Source: Acinetobacter gerneri DSM 14967 = CIP 107464 = MTCC 9824
GTDB lineage: Bacteria; Pseudomonadota; Gammaproteobacteria; Pseudomonadales; Moraxellaceae
DNA length: 64,000 bases
NCBI RefSeq assembly: GCF_000368565.1
Contig: NZ_KB849543.1
Location: forward strand, 314,055 to 378,054
Reading direction: 5' to 3'
Below, in pieces: positions 27,758-36,447 of this stretch. Position 1 is the first letter of the stretch, and each line of letters starts with the position of its first letter. The translations under genes and the position numbers were made by a program. The notes beneath the pieces were generated by a model, which was given only the letters and a program-made list of their open reading frames with translations, ran no database searches and was not told the DNA's origin.

Positions 27758-28936
27758 ATGATATCTACAGAATTATCAGAAGAACAACAGCTTGCAACAA
27801 CATCACAAGCTCAATTTTCTTGTTTCTCCACGAAAAACTATCATTTAACAGCAGATCAATTGCTCAAGACGCTACATACACCTGTTGCAAAAACTGCTCA
27901 ATTTAATGCAGAAGTTGCAGAATGTTTTAAACAATTGAAACAATCTGGTTGTGAAAATCCAATTTTGATTGGTGCAATCCCATTTGATATCTCCCAAAAC
28001 TGTACTTTGAATTTTTATGCAGATTTCCAAAAAACTGAAAAGATTTTAAAAGAGCCTGTACCACAACAAGCACCAGCTTCTGCAAAGTCTGTTGATGAGA
28101 TAGACATTATCCATAAGAGAACCCTGATCCAACGGCAGAAATTTGAAAATACAGTGCAAATGGCACTAGATGCATTTGATCGAGAACAAGTGAAAAAAGT
28201 TGTGCTTTCTCAAGCGATTGAATATGAGTTTGATCAAAAGCAAAAACCTGAACACTTATCGCAAACTTTATCTAGACAAAATCCTTTTGCTTATAATTTT
28301 GTAATTCCTGTTGAACAAAATCGCTATATTTTTGGTGCTAGCCCAGAATTACTTTTGTCCAAACAAGATCGTTTGGTGTGTAGCAATCCATTGGCGGGTT
28401 CTAGACCCCGTAGTTTTATTTCTGAAAAAGATGCGACAGCAAAGCAAGAATTGCAGGCTTCAGAAAAAGATCAACATGAACATCAGATCGTGGTGGAAAA
28501 TATTTTAAAAAATTTGGTGACGTACTGCACTGAACTCAAAGTTTCTGAAAGCCCAGACATATTAGAAACGTCAACGATGCTACATCTATCATCAAATTTT
28601 CAAGGTGTACTGAAAAAAACCGCACCTAATGTGCTCAATCTCGCCCTTGAATTACATCCTACACCGGCCGTTTGTGGCACGCCGACACAAGCGGCGAAGC
28701 AATTTATTTTAGATCATGAAGGCTATGACCGAGATTATTACACAGGTTTGGTTGGTTGGATGGATGCTGAAGGCAATGGTGAATGGGTGGTCACGATCCG
28801 CTGTGGGCTGTTAAGTGAAAATAAAATGCGCCTCTATGCGGGTGCAGGAATCGTAAAAGGTTCAGAAGCAGACAAAGAATGGTTTGAGACCGAAGCCAAA
28901 ATGCAGACCATGTTAAATGTATTTCAATTGAATTGA
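27758..28936 (+). CDS. basJ: Isochorismate synthase
   Basis: A 392-residue chorismate-binding enzyme of the EntC/DhbC type that converts chorismate to isochorismate, the first step to dihydroxybenzoate. Conserved segments are FGASPELLLS, CSNPLAGSRPR, ELHPTPAVCGTP and GLVGWMDAEGNGEWVVTIRCG, with the C-terminal YAGAGIVKGSEADKEWFET. A GTG at 27749 is in frame, but AGAGGT is better spaced for the ATG at 27758. entA follows 28 bases later, so the first and third steps to dihydroxybenzoate are encoded side by side and the second (basF) upstream. Confidence 0.93.
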   Translation: MISTELSEEQQLATTSQAQFSCFSTKNYHLTADQLLKTLHTPVAKTAQFNAEVAECFKQLKQSGCENPILIGAIPFDISQNCTLNFYADFQKTEKILKEPVPQQAPASAKSVDEIDIIHKRTLIQRQKFENTVQMALDAFDREQVKKVVLSQAIEYEFDQKQKPEHLSQTLSRQNPFAYNFVIPVEQNRYIFGASPELLLSKQDRLVCSNPLAGSRPRSFISEKDATAKQELQASEKDQHEHQIVVENILKNLVTYCTELKVSESPDILETSTMLHLSSNFQGVLKKTAPNVLNLALELHPTPAVCGTPTQAAKQFILDHEGYDRDYYTGLVGWMDAEGNGEWVVTIRCGLLSENKMRLYAGAGIVKGSEADKEWFETEAKMQTMLNVFQLN

Positions 28937-28964
28937 TCAGAAAATTTAAAAATAGGACAGCTAC

Positions 28965-29732
28965 ATGCAAAATAGCATTATCGTGACAGGTGCAGCACAA
29001 GGCATTGGTGCTGCTGTAGTGATTCAATTATTAAAAGAAGGTTATAGCGTTATAGGTTTAGATCAGCATCCTGATGTTGAGCAGTGGCAAGTCAATCAAA
29101 TGATCACGGATCAGTATAGGGAAAATTGGCAGGCTTTTGCGCAGGATATTACCGCATTTCAAGACACTGAAAAGCTGATTGATCAAGTGCTCAAGCAGTA
29201 TCATGTGGTGGCTTTGGTGAATGTCGCAGGGATACTCACCATGACGTCGTTATTTGATGCAACGCTTAAACAATGGCAAGACAGTTTGCAGGTCAATTTA
29301 CTTGCACCGATTATGTTGAGTCAGCAAGTTGCACGACATTTTTATGCAAATAAGCAGGGCAGTATCGTGACTGTAAGCTCAAACAGCGCGCGCATGCCAC
29401 GAACCCAATTGGGCTTGTATGCCACAACTAAGGTAGCATTGAGTCATTTTTGTCGAAATTTGGCTTTAGAAGTTGCGCCTTATGTGCGAGTCAATATCGT
29501 CTCCCCCGGCTCGACTTTGACACAAATGCAAAAGCAGCTTTGGAGCGATGATCGACCACCTTTGGCTGTTTTAGAAGGTGATTTGGCTCAATTCCGTACG
29601 GGTATTCCTTTAAAAAAATTGGCTGAACCCAGTGATATCGCCAATACGATCAGTTTTTTACTCTCAGCAAATGCAGCACAAATCACCATGCAAGAAATCG
29701 TGGTGGATGGTGGGGCAACGCTAGGGGTTTAA
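28965..29732 (+). CDS. entA: 2,3-dihydro-2,3-dihydroxybenzoate dehydrogenase
   Basis: A 255-residue short-chain dehydrogenase of the EntA type. It has the NAD-binding VTGAAQGIGAAVV, the catalytic region with VSSNSARMPRTQLGLYATTKVAL (Ser, Tyr, Lys), and VRVNIVSPGSTLTQMQKQLW, which resembles EntA proteins. It oxidises the product of the BasF isochorismatase to 2,3-dihydroxybenzoate. It is directly downstream of basJ on the same strand. In A. baumannii ATCC 19606 the corresponding entA is known to lie outside the bas/bau cluster, so the linkage here is a difference. It converges on the LysR gene with 7 bases between. Confidence 0.9.
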   Translation: MQNSIIVTGAAQGIGAAVVIQLLKEGYSVIGLDQHPDVEQWQVNQMITDQYRENWQAFAQDITAFQDTEKLIDQVLKQYHVVALVNVAGILTMTSLFDATLKQWQDSLQVNLLAPIMLSQQVARHFYANKQGSIVTVSSNSARMPRTQLGLYATTKVALSHFCRNLALEVAPYVRVNIVSPGSTLTQMQKQLWSDDRPPLAVLEGDLAQFRTGIPLKKLAEPSDIANTISFLLSANAAQITMQEIVVDGGATLGV

Positions 29733-29739
29733 AAACATT

Positions 29740-30615
29740 TTATTCTCGGATCATCGACTGACTGGATTGCATCTGTTGTTTTAGCCATTCTAAAAAAATC
29801 ATTTTTCTTGGATCTTCATGAAAAGCATTATGCGAAAGCAAATGATATGAAGATCCATCTGAAACAACAGCTGAGATTGTTTTTAATAATTGATATTTCA
29901 GTTCTTTCTCGATCATATAAATCGAGATAACGGTACGACCTAAGCCTGCCATGCAAGCTTCTAGGCACAGGTAGAAGTGCTCAAATTCAGTTTTCGAAGA
30001 AGTATCCAATACCTGCGCTAAGCCTTGAATCTTTTTAATCTGTTTTAAAAAATGGGGTCTAGAATTTGAAATCAATAATTCATCTGCAACGGATGCATGA
30101 CTTGATTCAACACCCACAATATATTCATCTGCGATTTTTTCACTAAAAATATGTTCACCCCAAGCAAAATCATTACGTCGTATCGCAAGATCGATATGAT
30201 TTTTAGCAAAGTCGATCGAGCCACCTCCAGTCAGTAAAACAATATCAAAGCCGTGAGCTTGGGCTTTAAATTGTGCTAATCGTGGGATCAGCCATTTCAT
30301 GGAAAGGGTGGGTTCGCAGGATAGAACTAAAGATGTTTGCAATGAATTTTGCTGCGTTAACTCAATTAGGCATTGGTCGAGTTGTGAAAATATTTTTTGG
30401 CAACAACTCAACAAAATCTCTCCATCTTTTGTGAGAGAAAAAGATTTATTTTTGCGGTCAAATAAAGTGAGATCTAAGCAATGTTCTAGGTTATAGATTT
30501 GTTTACTGACTGCACTTTGAGTCACAAATAATTTATTTGCAGCCAAAGTTACACTGCCGTAGCTGGCAACGAAATAAAAAAATTTAAGTGAATTCAGTGA
30601 TATTTTTTCGATCAT
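29740..30615 (-). CDS. LysR-family transcriptional regulator
   Basis: A 291-residue LysR-type regulator. The N-terminal winged helix-turn-helix reads FFYFVASYGSVTLAANKLFVTQSAVSKQIYNLE, followed by the linker helix and an effector-binding domain (SLVLSCEPTLSMKWLIPRLAQF), close to the GcvA/AmpR style. It faces away from a LysE-type exporter gene 390 bases off, a common arrangement in which the regulator controls the exporter. It almost touches entA tail to tail, so transcripts probably run into each other. The target effector cannot be told from sequence. Confidence 0.88.
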   Translation of the reverse strand: MIEKISLNSLKFFYFVASYGSVTLAANKLFVTQSAVSKQIYNLEHCLDLTLFDRKNKSFSLTKDGEILLSCCQKIFSQLDQCLIELTQQNSLQTSLVLSCEPTLSMKWLIPRLAQFKAQAHGFDIVLLTGGGSIDFAKNHIDLAIRRNDFAWGEHIFSEKIADEYIVGVESSHASVADELLISNSRPHFLKQIKKIQGLAQVLDTSSKTEFEHFYLCLEACMAGLGRTVISIYMIEKELKYQLLKTISAVVSDGSSYHLLSHNAFHEDPRKMIFLEWLKQQMQSSQSMIRE

Positions 30616-31003
30616 TCCAAAAACTCATATTATCCTAGTCGGTTTTTTTGATTTTCATTTGATTATTTATATTGAAAAATAAAAAAATATTTTGCAATCT
30701 GCATAAATGATATGAAAAACAAGATTAAAGATGTTGCTAAGCTCGCTAGATTTATTATGAATCGAGCGAATCTATATGCACTTATTCAAAGTGAAAGAAT
30801 ATATATTGTATTAATCATATTCCAAAAAGGACTAAGCGTTACGATATTTTATCAATTTTTAATGCAGTATTTTGTAAAGTGTTTTCAATATATTAGTACT
30901 CAAACATCTGCTTGTGACCAAACTTTTTTTCGGATTTTTCTCAATTTAACGCTTAGCAAGCCTGAACCGTGTCATACACTTTTGTCTAAAGTGGTGGGAT
31001 GAT

Positions 31004-31618
31004 ATGGCAGAGTTTATAGCGGTAATGATGATCACGGTTCTAGCGGTGATAAGCCCGGGGGCAGATTTTGCAGTAGTCACAAAGCATAGTTATTTATATG
31101 GTCGTAAAGCAGGTATTTTAACCTCGCTCGGGATTTCACTCGGTGTCGTACTCCATGTGGCTTACACCTTGCTTGCTTTAAGTTTTGTGATGGCTTTTAC
31201 ACCTTATATTTTAACTGCCGTGAAATATGTCGGTGCGATTTACCTAATTTACATTGGGTATAAAACCATGATCCAAAAACCCATTACTGATACAGCTGAT
31301 CAAAATTCTCTCAATCCTTTTCAAGCAATAAAGTATGGGTTTTTGACCAATGCGCTCAATCCTAAAACGACTTTATTTGTGGTCAGCACATATACTCAAA
31401 TTATTCAACCAGCGACTGCAAAAGCTATTTTATTGGGTTATGGCGCATTTATAGCAGCAGCGCATTTTGTCTGGTTTGCATCGGTTGCCAGTGTTTTTTC
31501 ATCCAAACGTTTAAGGGCTAAAATGCTGGCAAAACAAGTCCTGATCAATAGGATCATCGGGACGATATTATGTGGATTGGGATTGGCTTTGTTGTTTTTT
31601 CAGGTTTTTGATGATTGA
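31004..31618 (+). CDS. LysE/RhtB-family amino-acid exporter
   Basis: A 204-residue inner-membrane protein with about six hydrophobic segments. The N-terminal VLAVISPGADFAVVTKHSYLYGRKAG is the hallmark of the LysE/RhtB family, and LTNALNPKTTLFVVSTYTQ is the second conserved block. Members export amino acids or their analogues. GGTGGGAT upstream is a good ribosome site. It is divergent from the LysR gene. The 390-base gap between them holds a weak ORF (30712-31002) that I do not accept as a gene. Confidence 0.88.
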   Translation: MAEFIAVMMITVLAVISPGADFAVVTKHSYLYGRKAGILTSLGISLGVVLHVAYTLLALSFVMAFTPYILTAVKYVGAIYLIYIGYKTMIQKPITDTADQNSLNPFQAIKYGFLTNALNPKTTLFVVSTYTQIIQPATAKAILLGYGAFIAAAHFVWFASVASVFSSKRLRAKMLAKQVLINRIIGTILCGLGLALLFFQVFDD

Positions 31619-31847
31619 TAATTTAACAATACATAACTTAAATTTTTATTCAAAGAGTTATTTATTCATTAGTCTTATGGAAAATAAGAAAATTATTTTT
31701 TAATATAAAATATTTATAATACATGTATTTATATTTAATCCAGCTAAAAATTTTAACTATAGACAGAAATAATAATAAAATATAAACTACAAAAATTCAT
31801 AATTATGTATTTTATATTTTTTTTTGTAACTTTACTTAGATGTTTAT

Positions 31848-32039
31848 ATGATTAAAAAGTTAGAACAAAAATCTTGCCAGAAAGATCGATTAGGGGATGA
31901 TTTTGTATGTATTTCAAAGTCCGAATTAAAGATGCTTTATCAAAAAATAAAAGAATATGAGGATTTAATTCAAGGCTATAGAAAATCGTTACAAGAGCAG
32001 CAGAGCCAAGTTTTAAAAAATAATTTAAGACTGAGATAA
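31848..32039 (+). CDS. Small hypothetical protein, predicted coiled coil
   Basis: A 63-residue ORF rich in Lys, Glu and Gln, with a probable helical coiled coil at KSELKMLYQKIKEYEDLIQGYRKSLQEQQSQ. I do not recognise a family. It overlaps the convergent HTH gene by 15 bases at the 3' ends, and the upstream 230 bases are very AT-rich with no clear ribosome site. It may be a real small gene, since the helix pattern is regular, but support is modest. Confidence 0.4.
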   Translation: MIKKLEQKSCQKDRLGDDFVCISKSELKMLYQKIKEYEDLIQGYRKSLQEQQSQVLKNNLRLR

Positions 32040-32414
32040 CTCATCTATTAGTAATTTGACTATTTCTTGTTTTTTGGGGCTGAGCAATAAAAATTTTTCA
32101 AAATATTCGGATGTAATATTATTATGAGATTTTGAAGGATTTACTGAATTTTGCTTCGGTTGAGGTGTATCTTCACCGAACCTAAGCCATTGCATTGGAA
32201 CATCAAGCCAGATAGCAAGTATCATTAATTTGTCTTGATTTGGGATAGCTTTTCCTAATATCCAGTTATTTGCAGATTGAACACTTATTGGTTGACCGTG
32301 GTAACGATTATTAAATTCGTTACATAAATAAGTGGGGCTGATAGGGTAGTTAGCTTTAGTTAAAGCACTTTTTAATCTAACTGAAAATTGGAGTTTTTCC
32401 TGTAAACTACTCAT
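32025..32414 (-). CDS. HTH-type transcriptional regulator (Cro/CI-like)
   Basis: A 129-residue protein. Residues ~10-75 form a helix-turn-helix of the lambda-repressor type (LKSALTKANYPISPTYLCNEFN... SVQSANNWILGKAIPNQDKLMILAIWLDV), followed by a short linker and a C-terminal helix (LLSPKKQEIVKLLIDELSQS). Such small HTH proteins are common in Acinetobacter; the target is unknown. Its 3' end overlaps the small coiled-coil ORF. The promoter side faces a 450-base AT-rich gap before the autotransporter gene, which it could regulate. Confidence 0.75.
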   Translation of the reverse strand: MSSLQEKLQFSVRLKSALTKANYPISPTYLCNEFNNRYHGQPISVQSANNWILGKAIPNQDKLMILAIWLDVPMQWLRFGEDTPQPKQNSVNPSKSHNNITSEYFEKFLLLSPKKQEIVKLLIDELSQS

Positions 32415-32738
32415 ATTATTTACTATAAAATCCCAAAAAAAATATTATATATAAAACAATAAAATGCATTGCAAACAAAGAAAAAAGTATAAGAGATAAT
32501 GATTTAAAAAGCAATTTTGCAGTTAACATTTCAATAAAAACATATGGATAGCTGACATTTAAAAAAAATTAACACAAACATTTTGTATTTTTTTTAGCAA
32601 TATTTAAAATTGAAAAATCAATCAAATATTAATTTAAAAATAAAAAATAAATATATATTAGTGGTTTAATTTAAAAAATATAAAATTAATCAAATTTTGA
32701 TTGATAAGTTTGTTTGATTTTGTATATGATAAGCCGTT

Positions 32739-32833
32739 ACCGCAGTGCGGTGGGGGAAGAGTGGCGAATGACGATTAGTAACCATATGTCCGCTTGAATT
32801 TTGCTGGTTTATGAAAAATTGGGATAAACCAGC
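32739..32833 (+). promoter_or_regulatory. Structured leader with a 9-codon ORF upstream of the autotransporter
   Basis: In a very AT-rich gap, a more GC-rich patch holds three elements in order: palindrome ACCGCA-G-TGCGGT (32739-32751); GGGGGAAGAG followed by an ATG opening a 9-codon ORF, MTISNHMSA, at 32768-32797; and a perfect 10-bp hairpin GCTGGTTTAT/ATAAACCAGC (32803-32833). The autotransporter start is 28 bases further on. The arrangement resembles a regulatory 5' leader. The remaining 32415-32738 is AT-rich and I see nothing else in it. Confidence 0.4.
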
Positions 32834-32861
32834 CTATTTATAATAAATTTGGGAAATTTAT

Positions 32862-34721
32862 ATGAAATTTCAAAAAACATTTTTAGCCGTAAGTCTTGCA
32901 GTAGCAGCAGTAGCAGCAAGTGCACAGGATGCAAAGCCAGTTTCAGTTACTGAGAATTTAGTAAATTTAAATCCAATCTATGGTGGTAATGGGGTAAATA
33001 TTTTAGATTGGGTTAATGCACCTGTTCATGGCATTCATGCAACGAATTCATTAATACAAGATTTAGATATCGATTGGTTGCCAACGATTGGTATTATTGA
33101 AACTGGAAATGGACGAGATGTTGCTCTTGATTTAGGTTCACAAACTGTAAACCAAACTAATCAAGCTGGTAATGAAGTAAAATATGACGTCTTCAAATAT
33201 AAAACTCTTGATGGAACAACAGTTTATCAATTTGTAAATCCAAAAACCAATGAGAAAATACAAGGCTATTACGTTCGTGATGCTCTAGGTAATCTTACAC
33301 AATATACGGGTTCATCTACAATTGATGTAAACACGCTCCAAAAAGGTGGTCAAATTTCAGGTACGACTGGTAGCCAATTAACCACCGGTTATGAAAATCG
33401 TCAAGTGAATGGGGAACGTATTATTTATGGTTATCAGGGAGGTACTGCAATTAATGCTGGTACTGTTGAAGGTACGATAGTTGCTCCAGAGGGTTCATCT
33501 ACTGAAGAATATTTAACTGGTACTTTGGGTCAAAACCAAACAGCCTCTATGGATATTCGTTATGTCCAATCTGGTATTTTAGCAAATACAGGCACTGGTC
33601 CAGTAACAGATCCTTCAAAAAACATTTATGGTATCAGTGCTCGTGATAACAATAATCTTGTGATGATGACAGGTAACGGTATAGCTTTAGCTGATCTATC
33701 AAATAAAGGAGTATTACAAACTGATGGTAGTATTATTAACAGAACATTAGTGAAATCAAATGTAAGTGGTACTCAAAAAACACGTGAATATGATGTAAAT
33801 GGTAAACGTGTTTTAGAAGTATATAATGATGACGAAGGTCGCGAATTAGCATCAAAATACTATGAAATCGTAGATAACGGTACTGAGTTGGTTGAATATA
33901 CTGGAACGACTCCGACTTCAGGAACACATATCAAAACTGGTACGGCACAGTATGATGAAGGTCTTTTTGAAATTGCCAAAGTTCATAACACTGTAACCAA
34001 TAAAAATGTGACTTATAGTGAATCTGTTATGACAACTGAACAAACTCGTGTTCAGGCTGGTATTACAACTCCAGGATCTTCTACAACAGATGTAGATACT
34101 ACATTTGATCAATCTAATCCAACAGTAAAAATTGAACAGTCTGTTTCTACTGGTGTAATAGGGAAGAATGCTGATCAAACAAATAAATATGGTTTAGAAG
34201 TGACTCGAACTGAAGCTGGTAAAGATGATCAAAAAACTACAATAACTGCTGATGGTATTAAAACTACAGGGATTATTGATGCTGCAGATTATCAAATTAA
34301 TGGTGTAAGTATTGTTGATAATATTAAAACATCTGTAGATTCTGCAGTTGCTGATGCTTCAGATGCAATTGACCAAAAAATTGTAGAAGTTGATCAACGT
34401 TTAACAGAGTTTAATGCTTCAGCTGCTAAAATTAATAGCCGTGTTGATCAATTAAACAACCGAATTGATGATGTTGAGAAAACTGCTTATCGTGGTGTAG
34501 CCATAGCTTTAGCAGCTCAACAACAAATTCCTAATATTCAACCAGGTCAATTTGCTGTATTCGGTGGTGTAGGTCACTATGAAGGTGAATCTGCTGCAGC
34601 ACTAGGCGTTGCTGGGGTATTTGGTAATGGTCGTACTTCAGTAAGTGCAGCAGTAGGTTTAGCTGGTGGTGGTGAAGTTGGAGGACGTGTTGGTTTAGCT
34701 TATATTTTTGGCGGTAAATAA
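32862..34721 (+). CDS. YadA-type trimeric autotransporter adhesin
   Basis: A 619-residue surface protein. It has a clear signal peptide (MKFQKTFLAVSLAVAAVAASA), a ~460-residue passenger rich in Thr, Asn and Gly, a short coiled-coil stalk (IDQKIVEVDQRLTEFNASAAKINSRVDQLNNRIDDVEK) and a YadA anchor of four short strands (AYRGVAIALAAQQQ ... GQFAVFGGVGHYEGESAAALGVAG ... GRTSVSAAVGLAGGGEVGGRVGLAYIFGGK). The trimeric anchor would export and hold the passenger at the outer membrane. The passenger has two weakly similar modules, each with YDV, a paired tyrosine and a YTG ending. The protein ends in Lys rather than an aromatic residue. A strong terminator follows. Confidence 0.82.
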   Translation: MKFQKTFLAVSLAVAAVAASAQDAKPVSVTENLVNLNPIYGGNGVNILDWVNAPVHGIHATNSLIQDLDIDWLPTIGIIETGNGRDVALDLGSQTVNQTNQAGNEVKYDVFKYKTLDGTTVYQFVNPKTNEKIQGYYVRDALGNLTQYTGSSTIDVNTLQKGGQISGTTGSQLTTGYENRQVNGERIIYGYQGGTAINAGTVEGTIVAPEGSSTEEYLTGTLGQNQTASMDIRYVQSGILANTGTGPVTDPSKNIYGISARDNNNLVMMTGNGIALADLSNKGVLQTDGSIINRTLVKSNVSGTQKTREYDVNGKRVLEVYNDDEGRELASKYYEIVDNGTELVEYTGTTPTSGTHIKTGTAQYDEGLFEIAKVHNTVTNKNVTYSESVMTTEQTRVQAGITTPGSSTTDVDTTFDQSNPTVKIEQSVSTGVIGKNADQTNKYGLEVTRTEAGKDDQKTTITADGIKTTGIIDAADYQINGVSIVDNIKTSVDSAVADASDAIDQKIVEVDQRLTEFNASAAKINSRVDQLNNRIDDVEKTAYRGVAIALAAQQQIPNIQPGQFAVFGGVGHYEGESAAALGVAGVFGNGRTSVSAAVGLAGGGEVGGRVGLAYIFGGK

Positions 34722-34747
34722 TAAAGTTAAATTATCATAATTTATTG

Positions 34748-34783
34748 AAGAAGCTTAAATATTGATATTTAAGCTTCTTTTTT
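34748..34783 (+). terminator. Terminator of the autotransporter gene
   Basis: AAGAAGCTTAAATAT-TG-ATATTTAAGCTTCTT is a 15-bp perfect stem followed by Ts, 27 bases after the stop. Confidence 0.85.
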
Positions 34784-34879
34784 CTAGATCAATAGGAAAA
34801 GTTATAATTTTTTTAGATACTAGATGATCTCAGAAATATAATTGATCCTAAGTCTACAGAAAATATTATAGATCTGACC

Positions 34880-35254
34880 CTACAAAAATAAAATCATCAC
34901 CCAAGTGATTGCAATGATCGTAAGTGCGACAAATTGAGCAGCACTTCCCATATCCTTGGCATTTTTAGAAAGCTCATTTTTCTCTAAAGAAACACGATCC
35001 ACGACCGCTTCAATCGCTGAATTAAACAATTCAACAATAATTGCCAGTAAACAGACCGCGATCATTAGCGCTTGTTCGCCACGACTGACGTCTAGAAAAA
35101 AACTAAGTGGAATCAAAATAATATTGATGAAAATAATTTGACGAAATGCAGCTTCATTACTAAAAGCAGCTTTAAACCCTGCAATAGAATAGCTGGTTGC
35201 ATTGAAAATACGTCTTAGGCCAGTTTTGCCTTTAAAAGGAGAATAGTCACTCAT
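34880..35254 (-). CDS. dgkA: Diacylglycerol kinase
   Basis: A 124-residue inner-membrane kinase of the DgkA family, which phosphorylates diacylglycerol to phosphatidic acid and recycles lipid from envelope polymer synthesis. The family motif ELFNSAIEAVVDRVSLEKNELSKNAKDMGSAAQ is present, with three hydrophobic segments and GLRRIFNATSYSIAGFKAAFSNEAAFRQ at the N terminus. An in-frame extension upstream (from 35293) is unlike the family, so I start at MSDYSPFKGKTG. Its promoter side faces an IS30-family insertion 77 bases away. Confidence 0.93.
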   Translation of the reverse strand: MSDYSPFKGKTGLRRIFNATSYSIAGFKAAFSNEAAFRQIIFINIILIPLSFFLDVSRGEQALMIAVCLLAIIVELFNSAIEAVVDRVSLEKNELSKNAKDMGSAAQFVALTIIAITWVMILFL

Positions 35255-35367
35255 TACTAAAACTTTTTTAAATTTTAAGGCAAAATAGCACATTAACCTT
35301 AAAAATATATGATTTTTAGGCGATTAATTTCGCAGATTCAAATCCCAAGTGCAACACACTTGTAGTT

Positions 35368-35415
35368 AGTTGAAAAAGTTAGGTGTATTCATAGAATCAT
35401 TAGACTTTTTCAACT
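35368..35415 (+). promoter_or_regulatory. Long inverted repeat upstream of the IS30-family transposase
   Basis: AGTTGAAAAAGT (35368-35379) and ACTTTTTCAACT (35404-35415) pair perfectly over 12 bp, 20 bases before the transposase ATG. It could limit read-through from outside promoters or form part of the transposase promoter. Confidence 0.5.
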
Positions 35416-35434
35416 CGCAATTGGAAAGCACACA

Positions 35435-36397
35435 ATGAAGAAATACACCCAACTTTCTCAAGATGAAAGATACGAAATTTATGCTACTTTGAAAAGTAAA
35501 AGTTCAATCGCTAGCCTTGCTCGGGAGTTAGGGCGTTCACGATCAACCATCTACCGTGAGTTAAAAAGAAATACTGGGCAACGTGGATATAGAGCTCAAC
35601 AGGCAGCGAAATTTGCAAGTCAAAGACGGTACCATCCTTCATCATCCATGACAGCATTTGCCTTCGCTTATATTGATTACTTAATTGGCTTAGACTGGTC
35701 ACCAGAACAAATTTCAGGTGCTTTAACACAACGCGGTTGGCTGGATGTACCTTCACATGAGTGGATTTACCAGCACATTTATCAAGATAAATCACAAGGA
35801 GGTAACCTCCATCTACACTTAAGGCATCAGAAGAAATATCGAAAACGAGGTTACAAAAACACGGATCGTAGAGGGCAAATCATTGATAAAACAAGTATTC
35901 ATTGCCGAGACCAGGTCATTGATCAGCGACAACGTTTAGGAGATTTCGAAGGTGATACGGTGATTGGTAAACATCATAAAGGAGCTTTATTAACCCTCGT
36001 TGATCGAAAGAGCCTGTACGTACATATTGTTCATTTAGGGTCAACGAGAGCATCCTCTAAAACGATTACTTGTGCATTAGATCGTTTACGAATGAGCCAT
36101 GCTTATAGTGTAACATTTGATAATGGAAAGGAATTTGCCGAACACAAAAGAATTACTGATGTCGGCATAGATACTTATTTTGCTGATCCTTACAAGTCTA
36201 TTCAGCGAGCTAGAAATGAAAATACGAATGGTTTAATCCGGCAATATCTGCCAAAATCATCATCGTTTGATGACGTGTCAAACGATGAAATAGAGCAGAT
36301 AGAATTTTCACTCAACCATCGTCCTAGAAAAACACTAGGCTGGTATACGCCAAGTGAAGTTATGGCTGGTTTTTATACTGTTGCACTTGCTGCTTGA
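35435..36397 (+). CDS. IS30-family transposase
   Basis: A 320-residue DDE transposase. The N-terminal helix-turn-helix (YTQLSQDERYEIYATLKSKSSIASLARELGRSRSTIYRELKRN) is typical for IS30. The catalytic residues lie in GDFEGDTVIG, TFDNGKEFAEH and ARNENTNGLIRQYLPK, with the C-terminal LNHRPRKTLGWYTPSEV block. The frame is intact, so the element is probably active. The stop lies within the right inverted repeat. Confidence 0.95.
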   Translation: MKKYTQLSQDERYEIYATLKSKSSIASLARELGRSRSTIYRELKRNTGQRGYRAQQAAKFASQRRYHPSSSMTAFAFAYIDYLIGLDWSPEQISGALTQRGWLDVPSHEWIYQHIYQDKSQGGNLHLHLRHQKKYRKRGYKNTDRRGQIIDKTSIHCRDQVIDQRQRLGDFEGDTVIGKHHKGALLTLVDRKSLYVHIVHLGSTRASSKTITCALDRLRMSHAYSVTFDNGKEFAEHKRITDVGIDTYFADPYKSIQRARNENTNGLIRQYLPKSSSFDDVSNDEIEQIEFSLNHRPRKTLGWYTPSEVMAGFYTVALAA

Positions 36398-36447
36398 ATC
36401 CGCCTTTATTTTTATATTAAGAAAAATTTATTTAAGTGGGAATAAGC

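Larger units (their letters stand above)
35332..36403. mobile_element. IS30-family insertion sequence, complete
   Basis: A 1,072-bp element with imperfect 25-bp terminal inverted repeats: GCAGATTCAA...AAGTGCAACA at the left (35332-35356) and its counterpart at 36379-36403, where the right repeat overlaps the end of the transposase gene. It carries one transposase. Size and gene are close to ISAba125-type elements of Acinetobacter. I could not see a convincing target duplication. It sits between dgkA and the metallo-beta-lactamase-fold gene and breaks no ORF. Confidence 0.85.

Noticed and set aside
30712..31002. 96-codon ORF between the LysR and LysE genes
   Set aside because: No ribosome site, odd composition, no recognisable features, and it occupies the promoter gap of a divergent pair. 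It is most likely a chance frame.
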